A stretch of DNA of 64,000 bases, taken from positions 806,001 through 870,000 of the forward strand of contig NC_057924.1 of the NCBI RefSeq assembly GCF_018873765.1. Direction: 5' to 3'. Source of the stretch: Telopea speciosissima. Taxonomy: Eukaryota; Streptophyta; Magnoliopsida; Proteales; Proteaceae. Of the stretch, positions 37,101-48,700 are shown in pieces. A program made the position numbers and the translations under genes. Positions within the stretch are counted from its first letter, which is position 1; each line of letters starts with the position of its first letter. The notes under the pieces were generated by a model. The model worked only from the letters and a program-made list of their open reading frames with translations, ran no database searches and was not told where the DNA came from.

Positions 37101-37183
37101 GCTGGAAGGACTAATAAATAGGAGGAAAGACGATCATTCATGATCATCTTAGAGGGAAGAAGAAGAAGAAGAAGAAGAAGAAG
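35340..37183. other. Intergenic region upstream of the CNL gene
   Basis: Contains a foldback element (36186-36343). TATATATAG at about 36616-36624 is directly followed by CACTAG-type hexamers repeated about four times (to 36648). (GA)n lies at about 37074-37100 and (GAA)n at 37157-37182, just before the CNL start codon. The TATA-like site may be a promoter, but it lies 560 bases from the ATG. No gene seen. Confidence 0.5.
36186..36343. repeat. Small foldback element
   Basis: CCCAATACATATACGGCATT and TGATACGTATCAG on the left pair with the reverse complement of CTGTATCCGTATCAATGTCA and ATATGTATTAGTATGGG on the right. The imperfect arms are about 45 bases and the loop is T/A-rich. Non-coding, MITE-like. 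Confidence 0.5.
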
Positions 37184-40084
37184 ATGGCTGAGGTTGATGT
37201 AGTGTATATCCTTCAAAAGCTGGTTAACTTGCTCCGCGAAGAAGAACACCTCTTCCGTGGGTTGCGAGATCATGTGAAGATCATCTTCAAACAAATGCAA
37301 CGGCTGATGATGTTCTTGAACGACGTCGTCGGGTCCAACAAGTCAGATATCAGGGTCAGGTTATGGTTGCAGGATGTCAGAAACGTTGCTCGCTGCATTG
37401 AAGACCTCCTCGAAGCCTTCATCTCCCAAGTATCTCCACTCGCCACCAAGCCCCCACTCATCTGCACTTCATCAACATCAACAACAACAAGAACGAATTT
37501 CACGAGAGACTTGATTGCTAGGCTACGAATCGACATGGCTACTTGTCATCGGCTTCGCATGGAGATCCAACAAATCAAGATTAAAATCGACAAGATCGAC
37601 CACCGTAAGCGGCGAGCCTACGGCATAGACGATATCGACTTGGGCTCCTTGACGTGGACCACGAGGACCTCCAGCTTGAAGGATTGGAACTCTATTTCGT
37701 ATGCTTCTTTTCCTTCTGTGGTAGGCTTCAATGGCGACGCTAAGAAGCTGCTGGAGTTTTTGAACGACCCAGACCCACGACTCCAAGTAATTTCCATAGT
37801 CGGCATGGCCGGTTCAGGTAAGACTACACTTGCCAAGAAAGTCTACAATTCCACCAAAAGGAATCATCTCGTCCTTGATTTTGATTCCGCAAATTACAAA
37901 TTTCACTTCCAACGTCACCTCTGGATAAATGCATGCCAAGGATGCGAACCATTCAGAATTCTGGAGGACATAGCAACCCAAATGCTGGGGAAGAAACCGC
38001 CGAAGAAGAAGACGACGAGTGTGGAAGATCTAGCCAACAACATCTCCGAGTGGCTTAGTAACAAGAGGTATCTAATGGTCATTGATGATGTTTGGGACAT
38101 TGCAGTGTGGGTGGCCGTGAGAGCAGCCTTACCCTTAGATAGCATCAATGGTAGTAGGATACTAGTGACTACCCGTGATAGAGAAGTGGCCTCATTTCTG
38201 AACAATTGTAGTAGTTCCCACACCCATCGTCACCACAAGCTACAACTCTTGGATGAAAACAAGAGCTGGGAGCTGTTCTGTAACAAGGTCTTCCCAAGAA
38301 GCCATGAACATGATTGCCCAACTGAGCTGAAGAATTTGGGGAAACAGATCCTCCAGAGCTGTGGTGGCCTCCCTCTTGCTATTGAGGAAATTGGAAATTT
38401 CTTATGCAGAAGAAAGAAAACAGTGTGTGTGTGGTCTGCTACCGTTGAGAGTATCCAATCACAGCCCTTCACTCTTTTCAAGCAATGCTCTCAACTGCTA
38501 GCCTTGAGCTACCACAACTTGCCTTGCAACTTGAAATGGTGCTTCCTCTATTGCACCGTCTTCCCTCCGGAATTTGAAATTCATTCAGGGAAACTGATCC
38601 GAATGTGGGTTGCAGAAGGGTTCGTGCATCCAAGACGGGGAACATCGACGCCTGAGGAAATTGGGCAGGACTACCTGGACAGATTGATCAACAAGAATTT
38701 GATTCAACCCACCAGAAAAGGACCCAATGGGAGGATCAAAAGATGCCGTCTTCATCCACTGATGAGAAGCGTGGCCATATCAGAAGCCCGGCAAGTAGAT
38801 TTCGTCTCCCTTTACACAGAAAACGATTTCGAATTCCCAATCAAATGCAGGAGACTCGCCATTCACTCTAGCAGTACTGGTAATTACATCCCACTGGTGG
38901 TACACAGTGCCGCACATCTCAGGACTTTGGTGTGCTTCAACCAGGATCAAACAGGTTATCTGCTTCCAAGTAAACATCTTGAATTTGTTTGTGGAGGTCT
39001 CAAGTTGCTTCGGATATTGGATCTGGAGTCTGTACAGATGTCAGAGCTACTTGATGTCATAGGTACTCTGGTTCATCTGAGGTACTTAGGATTGAAACGT
39101 GCAGGACTGAGAAAGCTTCCCTCGACCATATGTAGGCTTCACAACCTGCAAACCATGGATCTGAGGTATAATTCACTGGGAGGGCTCCCAAAAGAGATGG
39201 GCAAACTCCAAAACTTACGGAGTCTAGACATAAGGGATAACCTCATCACCTTCATACCCGATAGCATTTGCACCATTCGGGAACTAAGACATCTGAACAT
39301 GGACGACGATGTGCAGAGCGGGCACTTGCAATTCCATACTATGAGAAACCTCGAAAGCTTATCAGTCGTAAGGGTCGGCACTTGGATCGAGAATGGCTTG
39401 CACAACTTAACCAGTCTCAAAAGACTGGGAATTTATGGGGGATTTCATGTCGATTTCGAACAACACTTATGGGCTACGATTCTCAACTTGGGTAACCTTT
39501 ATTCCTTGAGGTTGGAGGGTTTTGGATCAATTCCATTGCCAGAAGGCTCAGCAGCAAAACCAAGAACATCACATGAGCATCTTTGTAAGCTTCACTTGTC
39601 CGGGCGGCTCAGGAAACTGCCCGATCTGAATTGGTTTCTCGCTGCTACGAATATCACTCAGCTATCGTTGTCATGGTCCAAGCTGAAGCAGGACCCCATG
39701 GCGACGCTTGAGAAGATGCCAAAGTTGAAGATTCTGAGATTGAAAATGCAGGCATTTGTGGGGAAGAGGATGGTTTGTTCTGCAGGTGGGTTTCCACGGC
39801 TTACAAATCTTGAACTTAAACATTTGATTAAACTGCGAGATTGGAAGATTGAGAAAGGATCGATGCCGAGGCTTGAGAGGTTGAGCATTGGTTGGTGCCT
39901 GAAACTGAAGATGATTCCGGAAGGATTGCAGCACCTGAGCAGTCTTAGGGAATTGGAGGTGCTTTGGATGCTCCCAAGATTCCGAGAAAGATTAGGAAGG
40001 GACGAGGGAGAGGATTGGTTCAAGATTCAACATGTGAACTCTGTGGTTGTTGAAGGAAATCCTATCAACCCTTCCCAACTTTAA
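37184..40084 (+). CDS. CC-NBS-LRR (CNL) disease-resistance protein, 966 aa
   Basis: Intracellular immune receptor. It is a single exon with Met just after a (GAA)n run. Coiled-coil domain about residues 1-150 with an EDVID-like IEDLLEAF at 72-79. NB-ARC: P-loop GMAGSGKTT (207-215), RNBS-A-like FHFQRHLWINACQG (240-253), kinase-2 LMVIDDVWD (297-305), RNBS-B GSRILVTTRDREVAS (323-337), GLPLAI (395-400), RNBS-D LKWCFLYCTVFPPEFEI (450-466). The MHD position reads LHP (523-525) instead of MHD. Leucine-rich repeats run from about 570 to 960, e.g. LRYLGLKRAGLRKLPSTICR. Length and order are normal for the family and the frame is unbroken. No other NBS gene lies in the window. AATAAA at 40132-40137 may be its polyadenylation signal. 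The ligand or pathogen is unknown. Confidence 0.95.
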   Translation: MAEVDVVYILQKLVNLLREEEHLFRGLRDHVKIIFKQMQRLMMFLNDVVGSNKSDIRVRLWLQDVRNVARCIEDLLEAFISQVSPLATKPPLICTSSTSTTTRTNFTRDLIARLRIDMATCHRLRMEIQQIKIKIDKIDHRKRRAYGIDDIDLGSLTWTTRTSSLKDWNSISYASFPSVVGFNGDAKKLLEFLNDPDPRLQVISIVGMAGSGKTTLAKKVYNSTKRNHLVLDFDSANYKFHFQRHLWINACQGCEPFRILEDIATQMLGKKPPKKKTTSVEDLANNISEWLSNKRYLMVIDDVWDIAVWVAVRAALPLDSINGSRILVTTRDREVASFLNNCSSSHTHRHHKLQLLDENKSWELFCNKVFPRSHEHDCPTELKNLGKQILQSCGGLPLAIEEIGNFLCRRKKTVCVWSATVESIQSQPFTLFKQCSQLLALSYHNLPCNLKWCFLYCTVFPPEFEIHSGKLIRMWVAEGFVHPRRGTSTPEEIGQDYLDRLINKNLIQPTRKGPNGRIKRCRLHPLMRSVAISEARQVDFVSLYTENDFEFPIKCRRLAIHSSSTGNYIPLVVHSAAHLRTLVCFNQDQTGYLLPSKHLEFVCGGLKLLRILDLESVQMSELLDVIGTLVHLRYLGLKRAGLRKLPSTICRLHNLQTMDLRYNSLGGLPKEMGKLQNLRSLDIRDNLITFIPDSICTIRELRHLNMDDDVQSGHLQFHTMRNLESLSVVRVGTWIENGLHNLTSLKRLGIYGGFHVDFEQHLWATILNLGNLYSLRLEGFGSIPLPEGSAAKPRTSHEHLCKLHLSGRLRKLPDLNWFLAATNITQLSLSWSKLKQDPMATLEKMPKLKILRLKMQAFVGKRMVCSAGGFPRLTNLELKHLIKLRDWKIEKGSMPRLERLSIGWCLKLKMIPEGLQHLSSLRELEVLWMLPRFRERLGRDEGEDWFKIQHVNSVVVEGNPINPSQL

Positions 40085-40131
40085 TAATTTCTCAGCCTCC
40101 ATAGTTTATTTTGTCTTCTCTAAATTGTAAA

Positions 40132-40137
40132 AATAAA
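40132..40137 (+). terminator. Candidate polyadenylation signal of the CNL gene
   Basis: AATAAA 48 bases past the stop codon, in T/A-rich sequence. Motif match only. Confidence 0.4.
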
Positions 40138-42435
40138 TGCAATCTTATTCTTCGCTATTGAGGGAAATGTTTGTGACGCAAAATTTGTTACTGTCAAAGT
40201 TGATTCCTTTTTAACACTTTCAACTCTTCAACTGTTTTGCTCTTGCATTTATTTCTGAACCTTCTTATTTGTTTTAGGGTTAAAGATTTTCCCAAACCCC
40301 TTCCATATGGGATTGTATCAATAAGGTGCTACAAAATGGTATTGTATATTGGAGGACAACGAAATCATTTCATTTCAAATGAAAAGGAAAGAGATAGACA
40401 CAAAGGTTGCCCCAGCGCCCCAAAAAATCTTTTCCCTTGCTGAAATCTTTGGCCGAAATGTGATCCTTGCCTCTGAGCCATTATAGAGATAGAGAGAGAG
40501 AGAGAGTGTCCAGTGACACGGATTAAAGAATCTGGATCGAATCGGAAAATTCAATTAGATTTGGCCAAGCCTAATCCTGGATCGAATCGGAAAATTCAAT
40601 TAGAATTGGCCAAGCCTAATCCTGATTCCTGTTGTTCTGGGGTGGGCAATCCATACAGCGTTTCTAAGGTTCAGTCAGAATCTGGTCAATTTCAACACAT
40701 TTGAAATAGAATTGGCCATACCGATTCAAGTACCGATTCCTTGTTTTAAAACCCTGGTCATTTCCCAGAGTAAATGATCACTGAGAAGCCTAATTTTCAA
40801 GCAGGAAGGCATACTCGAGATGATGAGAGCTAATCTCAAAACTAATAAGTCGACAGATTGCATGATCAACTAGCATCATTGATCATTTCTCTTTTATGAT
40901 TCGTCTCATAAGTAAATAACAGGACTGTTTGAATGACACTTCTATATGTGTATTTAGAACATGTAACCTCCTTAATTGGATTTTTCCTGGTCTTATCTAC
41001 ACATTCTTCAAGTAGGCACGTGAAATGGTAGGATTTTACCTTTACAAAAAGAACAAATATATTATAATAATAGGGAAGAAAAATAAGTTTACAAATTATT
41101 TAACACCTGATGGGGTGTCAATAAGAGAATCCCATACAAAACGCCATAGACTCCATTCTCAAAAGAATTTATTATTTCCATAATGTACTTCCCTAGTTGG
41201 CAATCATTCCCTAATAATGAGGTGACAATACGAACATCATTTTTTTTCTCAGAAGATCGGAGCCAGCTCACCTGAATATGCTAACAACTAACAAGAATGC
41301 ATCTTGTTGTCCAAAGGGGATCAGGATCTAGGGAAGATCTATTGCAAGGGCAATCCCAAAAGGCAACAGAAAACAATGATCCTTGAAATATGAAGTCTTC
41401 AAAAAAGTAAAGAAAAACACCAAACATTTCAAGCATATGAACAGGAAAACTAATCAAAGGCAAAAATTGATTCAAAGATTACATTGAATTTGAACACTCA
41501 TTATCAATAAGCATATGGATAAGAACTGAACAGTTGCTTGTGAAAAAGAAATATGATTGACCAACAAGAAACTGGTGAAAATCAATGGCTGAATAAATAT
41601 ACAATGGAAATGAACCAGAAACTTTGAGAAGCACCTTGTGAATCCTTCCATGGCTCTACCTTTCACTAAAATTGGGAGGCTTATCCACTGAAAAAAAAAA
41701 AAAAAAAAACTCATTTTCAGTTTCCAATGGAATTATCTAACTGAAAGACACACAGCCCAATCTTTCAAGCAGATACACAGGGAACCATTGAAACACGCAT
41801 CATACAATAGGAAACAGAAACATGGAAAAAGCCAATATTTGAAGCAGATACACAGGGAATCATGAAAAAGTATCACACTATTAACAAGAATAGCAAACAA
41901 GGAAAAATCCTAATTCCATTTTATGCACAGGTTACAACAGCAATCAAGTTATCATTAACTTGAGATAATTCCATCATGCTGAAAGAATCTTCTACACAAC
42001 ATTACGATTAAACAGAGTGGTACAAAGACAAGAAGAACGGAAACTTGAAAGTATATGAGTGCATTCATGTTTTTGAATGAGTGAATGATCACACACCACA
42101 TGGGCCATTTCAACCAATCCTAAAAACACAGACTGCATTTCACCCAAATGTGAGCTAATGGTAGTCGTAAGGAACAACCCAAATGAAAAACTTAAAATGG
42201 TAGTGGCACCTACTGGCACCAATAGTTCACCAACCCCCCCCCCCCCCAAACAAAAAAAATAAAAAAAATCTTCATCCATCCCAAATCATCTGATTTTTTC
42301 AGAGAAACCCAAAAATCAAATCAGTGCTCAACAATGCAATCAATCCAACTGCACAAGAATTTAGTACTCAGATGGCAACAAGAAATGTTCAGCCAATTTT
42401 GGATCAGAATAGGGATTCGGCAATCAATCAATGAA
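40138..42435. other. Intergenic region between CNL and CAX
   Basis: Holds (GA)n at about 40486-40505, a two-unit 45-bp tandem repeat (40533-40622) in GATCGAATCGG-type repeat text that ends TTTTAAAACCCTGG near 40755, an A-run at about 41690-41709 and a C14 run (42234-42247). Part of the right side is probably the CAX 3' UTR. No gene seen. Confidence 0.5.
40533..40622 (+). repeat. Two tandem 45-bp units
   Basis: TGGATCGAATCGGAAAATTC recurs 45 bases on (40533 and 40578). The units are almost identical and both end GGCCAAGCCTAATCC. They lie within a MITE-like sequence of the GATTCGGATC type. Confidence 0.85.
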
Positions 42436-42464
42436 TCAAGTTCTAGTTTCTTCAATATAAGCAT
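42436..42464 (-). other. Possible alternative last exon of CAX
   Basis: If the donor GTGAGT at 42732-42727 is used, an acceptor CTGACAG at 42465 opens the residues DAYIEETRT and a stop, giving a C-terminus HVDPSSVDAYIEETRT. Known CAX proteins end soon after VHVDPSS, so either form is of normal length. No transcript evidence is available here. Confidence 0.35.
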
Positions 42465-42700
42465 CTGTCAGATTGTAACTATAATAATGTTAATGAATTA
42501 CTATATTCGTTCTCTGCTACATGGTTCAGAACACATAATCAACATGAACACTCTATTCAACCATCTGTCAGACTGTAACTGAACAGGTAAATATAATATC
42601 AGACATACAGATCAGTAGATATTCAGTCGTTAATTTTTGTACAGGAATTTAAGAAGAATGAAATGCAAGAGTTATAATCAAATCCTGGATTCAAAGCAGT

Positions 42701-45700
42701 CTAGCAAGAAATAGCAAGAGAAATGAACTCACCAACTGAACTAGGATCTACATGTACAAAGAAACTAGCTGCAACTATTAGATAGCAAAGAATGAGCATT
42801 AGTCCTTTAAAGTAGTTAGAAGTTCCCTCCTGCAAGTAAGAAAGTGAAGCAAATAGTCCAAGAGCCCAGTAAACATCCTTGAAGTTTAGGGGAGAACGGG
42901 GGAAAAAGAAGAAAAAACACGACATTTTGGAGATCTGTCTATCCAATCTGCAATCATACCAATATTTCACTTTTTGCAAATATGCCCCTGCAACATATCC
43001 TAAAAGTCTCACCCTAACCTCACCCATACTATGAACAATAACTGGCATCAGAACACCACTATTAGCATCTATTCATTGAGAAGGAAATATTTCCTTTGAT
43101 CTTCTCCCTATTTCCATCCACAGCTACAATGGAATCAAAAGACCATTATTACCATTTAAGTCTATTGAGCACTTTGTGTGAACATCAAAAGACCACGTCA
43201 TCAAGTACTTACTGTGTTTCTACTTAGCGTCCCTTTTTTTTTTTTTGGTAAAAACAAGTGCAATATTGGTATTTTGATTAGAAAAGAAGGGTCTTTTGCT
43301 TTTGTACTCACATGTATATATAATATTTTTTCCCATACAATTATTCTTCCATTCTGACCATAGATATTTATAGCACTGTTTTTATTGCAACAAATTTGGG
43401 GCATAAATAGAAGCTGTTAAATGCAGTTGGCAAGTACATAAAGATCGAAGAAATAAATGTGGGATCACAAAAGAACACAAATAGGAATGCTACTTAATCA
43501 TTATTAATAAAATTCATAACCAGTGACTGCAGCAGTGTTGGGTGCTATGGTGCAAATTGAAAGGCTTTAAAAGGAGAAGGGAAGACCAAACTCGAGTAAG
43601 TTCAATGAAATTATACAAGATCTAAGATTTTATCATTCAAAAGAAAATAGCAACCCAGAAAGAGTAGTTGCGAAACTGACCACAAGTAGTTGGGTTAACA
43701 TTTTGTTGGGTTGTGTTGAGCGACCAATAAAAAGAGCAAAGAATCAGCTCAGACATTGAACTTTTAAGGTTGGGTCATTTACAGCTAGAAAAGTTCTAGA
43801 CTGTGACAATACTCAATAAGAAATGCTTAAGTTTCCCGACAATGTGCAGTTACTATCAATCTAAAGAAAAATTTATTTTCTTAATCAGCACCGACAAACC
43901 TGCAGCAAGAAGGCTACAACTAAGACTGTTATGAAAAGTGTGGCTGTCTCAAAAAGTTGAAAGTTCAAATCCATAGGACACCCCATGATCCATCCTATAA
44001 CCACACAAAAGGGAATCTGCAGAGATAATAAAATCAAAGTGAATTTTAAAGATATTTTGATAAAAAGATCAAAACAATGAACTACACAATGCAAATAAAA
44101 ATAAATACACAAAATTTAAGTTAAAAATAAACAAAGGAACTATAGGTTATCATTTCTTAAATTTCATAGATGCATCACATATCCCAGTTTGGACTGCTGT
44201 GTAGATGTCATATGTATGCATTACCACCAAGGATGTATTCTATACTATCTAAATTGGGTTCAAAGCGACCATTTTTATGGGAGTAGTTTTGGTTTTTGCA
44301 CAGGCAATTTATACTCGGTCTAAAATTTATGTTTTAGTTATCAGCCTAGGAATTGGTCCAGGCCAGTTATATTCAGTCCAACCCAATATTATAAATAAGT
44401 GTACAGGCATAAGCCTACCATATGATGATGAAGAGGAGATATCAAATAAGTTCTTGAGCCGGTTGGACCAGCAAAAGTCCACCCGGACTGGTCGGAGGTA
44501 TGAGGGCGAAATAGGGTGAATTATATATTAAATCGAAGATCTCGACAAGCTCTTCAGGGAGCAGGCCTATGGCACTGATGTATGCGTTTTTGGCCGTTTG
44601 GGCACATTTCGAAGGCAAAAAAGACCGTCGAAGTTTTGAATTTTGACTTTTGGCACAATATTTGAATTTTGAATTTGACGCATTTTTTGAATTTCAAATT
44701 GTATTTGACCTATTATAAGGTCTCTTTAGGGTTTGTAATCTTCAATTTGACCATTTCGTCTTTATCTTCGACCTTGTGGATTCGAGGGTCGTTTTGTGCT
44801 AAAACGATATCTAGCCCACCTATCTTCTACTGTGTCACATGATCACTATAAATGAGAAGCTTTTTTGCTCTGCCGGTCGGTGGATTTCAGACATGGTCGG
44901 TTGTGGATTCAAGACGGATTGATCAGTGAATTCCAGGTGAGAATCTGGCAGATTCCAGACCTTTAGTTTAGGTGGATTAATGAACCGAATCTTCTTTCCC
45001 TTTTATCTCAAAAATTTTAGCTCAGAAATCTGATTTCTCTTAACCTGCAATTTCTTGTTCTGGTGGTGTTTCTTATCTTCTAGTTAATGCTTATTTGACG
45101 TTCAGTTTCAGTTTGATTCTTGGATAAACCCTGATGTCGATTTGCCTAATTATGACTAGAATCAGATTCCATTCTAAGCCAGTTTTCCAATCGATTTCAA
45201 GTAACCTAGTTCAATTCAACCTCTTCAATTCTGAGTTTTCTGGACTAAATCTGTCATATTACTAATCTGGTTATGATTACAGTTTAATCATTGGTTGGAA
45301 TCATCATTGCATTCTGTTTTGAACCTTAAAACCATTCTATCGATTTTTGTGTTTTGTCAGGGTTTTGGTTTCCAAGTTATGGTAGGATTCTTCAAGATCT
45401 GAAAATCTGATCATTTAATTTCTGTCAAACTTTGCTTGTCTGCTCACCTTTCTTGATAGACTACTTGAGGGGGCAGGCCTATCAGACCTGTAAAATTCAA
45501 CTTATAGATTTCTCCTATCCTGAACTTGGTTCCTTATCCCCGAAATTCTGGATTCTTCTTGGAATTCTAAACCATAATCCCATAGGTGATTAGTAATCCC
45601 ATTAATATCATATCAGTAGGATGGAAAATGTGTACATATTAGGTTGTATACAGGATTTACATCAATTCTTTAGACCAGACTTCCAGCATGGTCAGGCTCT

Positions 45701-48700
45701 AATGTTTAGTACCTACCCCAAACATGGATATCTGTGTTGACGACCCTATTGCCACTCCCAAGGAAATGTCCTACACACAAAAAAAAAAGAGAAAGAAATT
45801 ATGAGAAACTTATAGTAAGATGAAGGAGTTCAAAGATTTTCATCCATACAAGAACTTACAAGCTTGTCTTTCATAGCAAACATAATTGCACTTGCATGCT
45901 CTGCAGCATTCCCTACGATAGGGAGTACGATGACACAAATAAATGCAACTGGAATTTTCCACGCAACAGATGCACCCTGCAAAAACTCAACCAGAATAGC
46001 ACACAATCAAGAATAAGAGAGATGCTAAAGAAAAGTAACTTCTATTAAACTAATAATCGTAACTAAAAGTTTCCTTGTTTCCAAAAAAAAATAGAAGAGT
46101 TAAAACCAGTAAATGAAATTGTTCCCACAAATTTGTTGGAAATCTGCAAGTTACAAAAAGAAAGAAACTAATTGCTCTCATTCCAACGAAGAAGATAGGG
46201 ACATAAAACAGAAGAATAGAGCGACATTCGTCACAGTTTATGTCCTAGGAACTTTTACTAGAAGGAAACTATACCAGGAACATAGTGTTTAAACAGATTC
46301 GATATGAAGTAGTATGAAGATAACTCATGTGAAAAGGAAATATAAGGTTGCTTTTCACAGGATTTAATTAATCAATCAAGGAGTAGGGGGTTAGAATCTA
46401 AAGTGAACAAGGGTTGTTACCTCTATAGTATCAACAAGATACTCTGAGAGGACTGAAATCCAAACAGTCAAAATTGAAAGCCATATTATTGACTCCCACT
46501 TTGAGATCTCAGGGACTTCATCATCAGAGCTTCCCTCAGTTGGACTTTCTCCCTATGTCCATCACATTTATCGAATTGAAGTCCACCCAGCAATAACATA
46601 AACAAGTAAGAATAGATAAGTAGGGAACAGTCAAATTATTATGACAAATAAATTGTTAACCTACATAAACATACCAAACATTTAGAAGGGAACAAGAACA
46701 CAGCATACTTCTGGGGAACATTGAAGAGACTAACCTCATCAACTGGCATGTACAGATTCGTGTGACTCTTCAACTGAAAAACAAGATAGGCAGCATATGC
46801 CACAAGCATAACACAGCTGCTAAACCTTGAAAGGGCTAACTCTGACTTTCCAAACTGTATCTCAGTGTGTGTGTAGTGGAGGACAGCTGGAAACATTAGG
46901 CCCATAACTGCCATCAACAGCAACCCCGAGTTCACGACAGCAGCTGCCTGCTCATTATTAAATATTAAAGGTATAATCATAACACCTTTCATAAATCACT
47001 ACATGAACTCCTGAAAAATACTCGAGAAAATAGGACTGTGGATAGAATTTTGATATGTTACCTTGTTAAACACCTGTTCCTTCTTATAGAAAACGATTCC
47101 ACCACTGAAGAATGCACAACCAAGCACCAGCAACATGTTTGACAAAATTGAACCTAGTAATGACTGTTGAACCACACGCATCATTCCATTTTTCAGTGCA
47201 TAAATCGATATTATCAATTCGGTTGCATTTCCAAATGTTGCATTTAAAAGACCCCCAACTGCACGTTCCAACTCAATAGATTAAAAGCAACCTTAGAGAT
47301 ATCACAGTTGATGTCCTTGGATACTTAATAATAAAAAAAGTCATAGGTGTAAGTAGAAAGAAAGGCATGAGCACATGCACCATTATCAAACAAGGTGTAA
47401 TCCTATGGTAAACAGAACAAGGATAGATCATTTATATCAGTTTTCTCCAAGAAAATTGTTTCCAAACACCTAGTAAACCGACATTATTCACAAGCTTCTT
47501 TTATCATTTTAGGAGTAATACTATCTATAGTTCTATACTACCAATTAATGACAAGAAGGCTTACACATGTGTCGAACAAAAAATGACTAGTCACTTAAAC
47601 AAATGTGGGCTTAAAGTTCATCATTAGGGGGGATAAAATCACCAATTTGAAGCCAATTTGGGTCAGAAAAACTGCTAAAATGGCCAGAAAATGTGGTTTA
47701 GTATTGCTCTGATCTCCAATCAGAACAGAAAACTTCCAACTTACAAAAAGAAGGAAGCAAATCTAAAGTATGCACAGACTCTGAGCTCCATTAAATTGCA
47801 ATCAGTTTGTAATTTTTTCCACCAAGTGGTCACAGGGTCGAGTCTGAAAACAGTATCTCTGCAAAAGCAAGGGGTAAGGCTGCGTACATTATGACCCTCC
47901 CCAGACCCCACAGTGGTGGGAGCCCCGTGCACTGGGTATGTCCTTTATTAATAAAAAATTTACTAAACATGCCCAGCATCCTGAAAGCATTCTGGGTTTA
48001 AAAGGAAGGAGAAAAGAAAAGTCAGCACCGTGCACTGGGTATGTCCTTTATTAATAAAAAATTTACTAAACATGCCCAGCATCCTGAAAGCATTCTGGGT
48101 TTAAAAGGAAGGAGAAAAGAAAAGTCAGCACTATCTGGAAATAAAATATTCACTCCCTCTAACAAATTTTTGTTCTATTTTGTGGAATGCTTTGAATTAT
48201 TCACCAGATTCTTGTGCTTTACAACATGTTTCGCTGATATGATTAAGGCCATTTTAGTATGGCCAATCTATTTTGTAAGTTCTAGAGGTACTTCAATGGT
48301 TGAACAAGGTAGACTAATGTACCTCTACAACCTCTACAATACTTGCATTGTATTTTTCAACTCCATTAATAATCATGGGTGCACGTGTTGCGCCATGCGC
48401 TACTTATCTAAGGCACACTTTTGTGCTCCTTTGGTACATCTTTGTGACAGGGAAGCTCTATTTGACAAATAAAGCATAACAACTGCTCAAACCATTGCAC
48501 CCCTAGAGTGCTTGCTATGGTTAAGCAAACAACCTGCTTTATAACTTTGCACTAAAACTTATGAGCAATCATTTCACATAATGGTTAATGCTTTAAAACA
48601 CAGGCTTTGTTACCATCCATATTGGTTATGTACCTCTTATGGTTGCTTGCAATTTTGTGCAATTAGTTGATTACTGTCCTAGTGTGTTAATTTCCATAGA

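Noticed and set aside
48041-48472. 143-codon open frame on the plus strand
   Set aside because: Sits antisense in the CAX intron and starts inside the SINE-derived tandem duplication; no protein family pattern.
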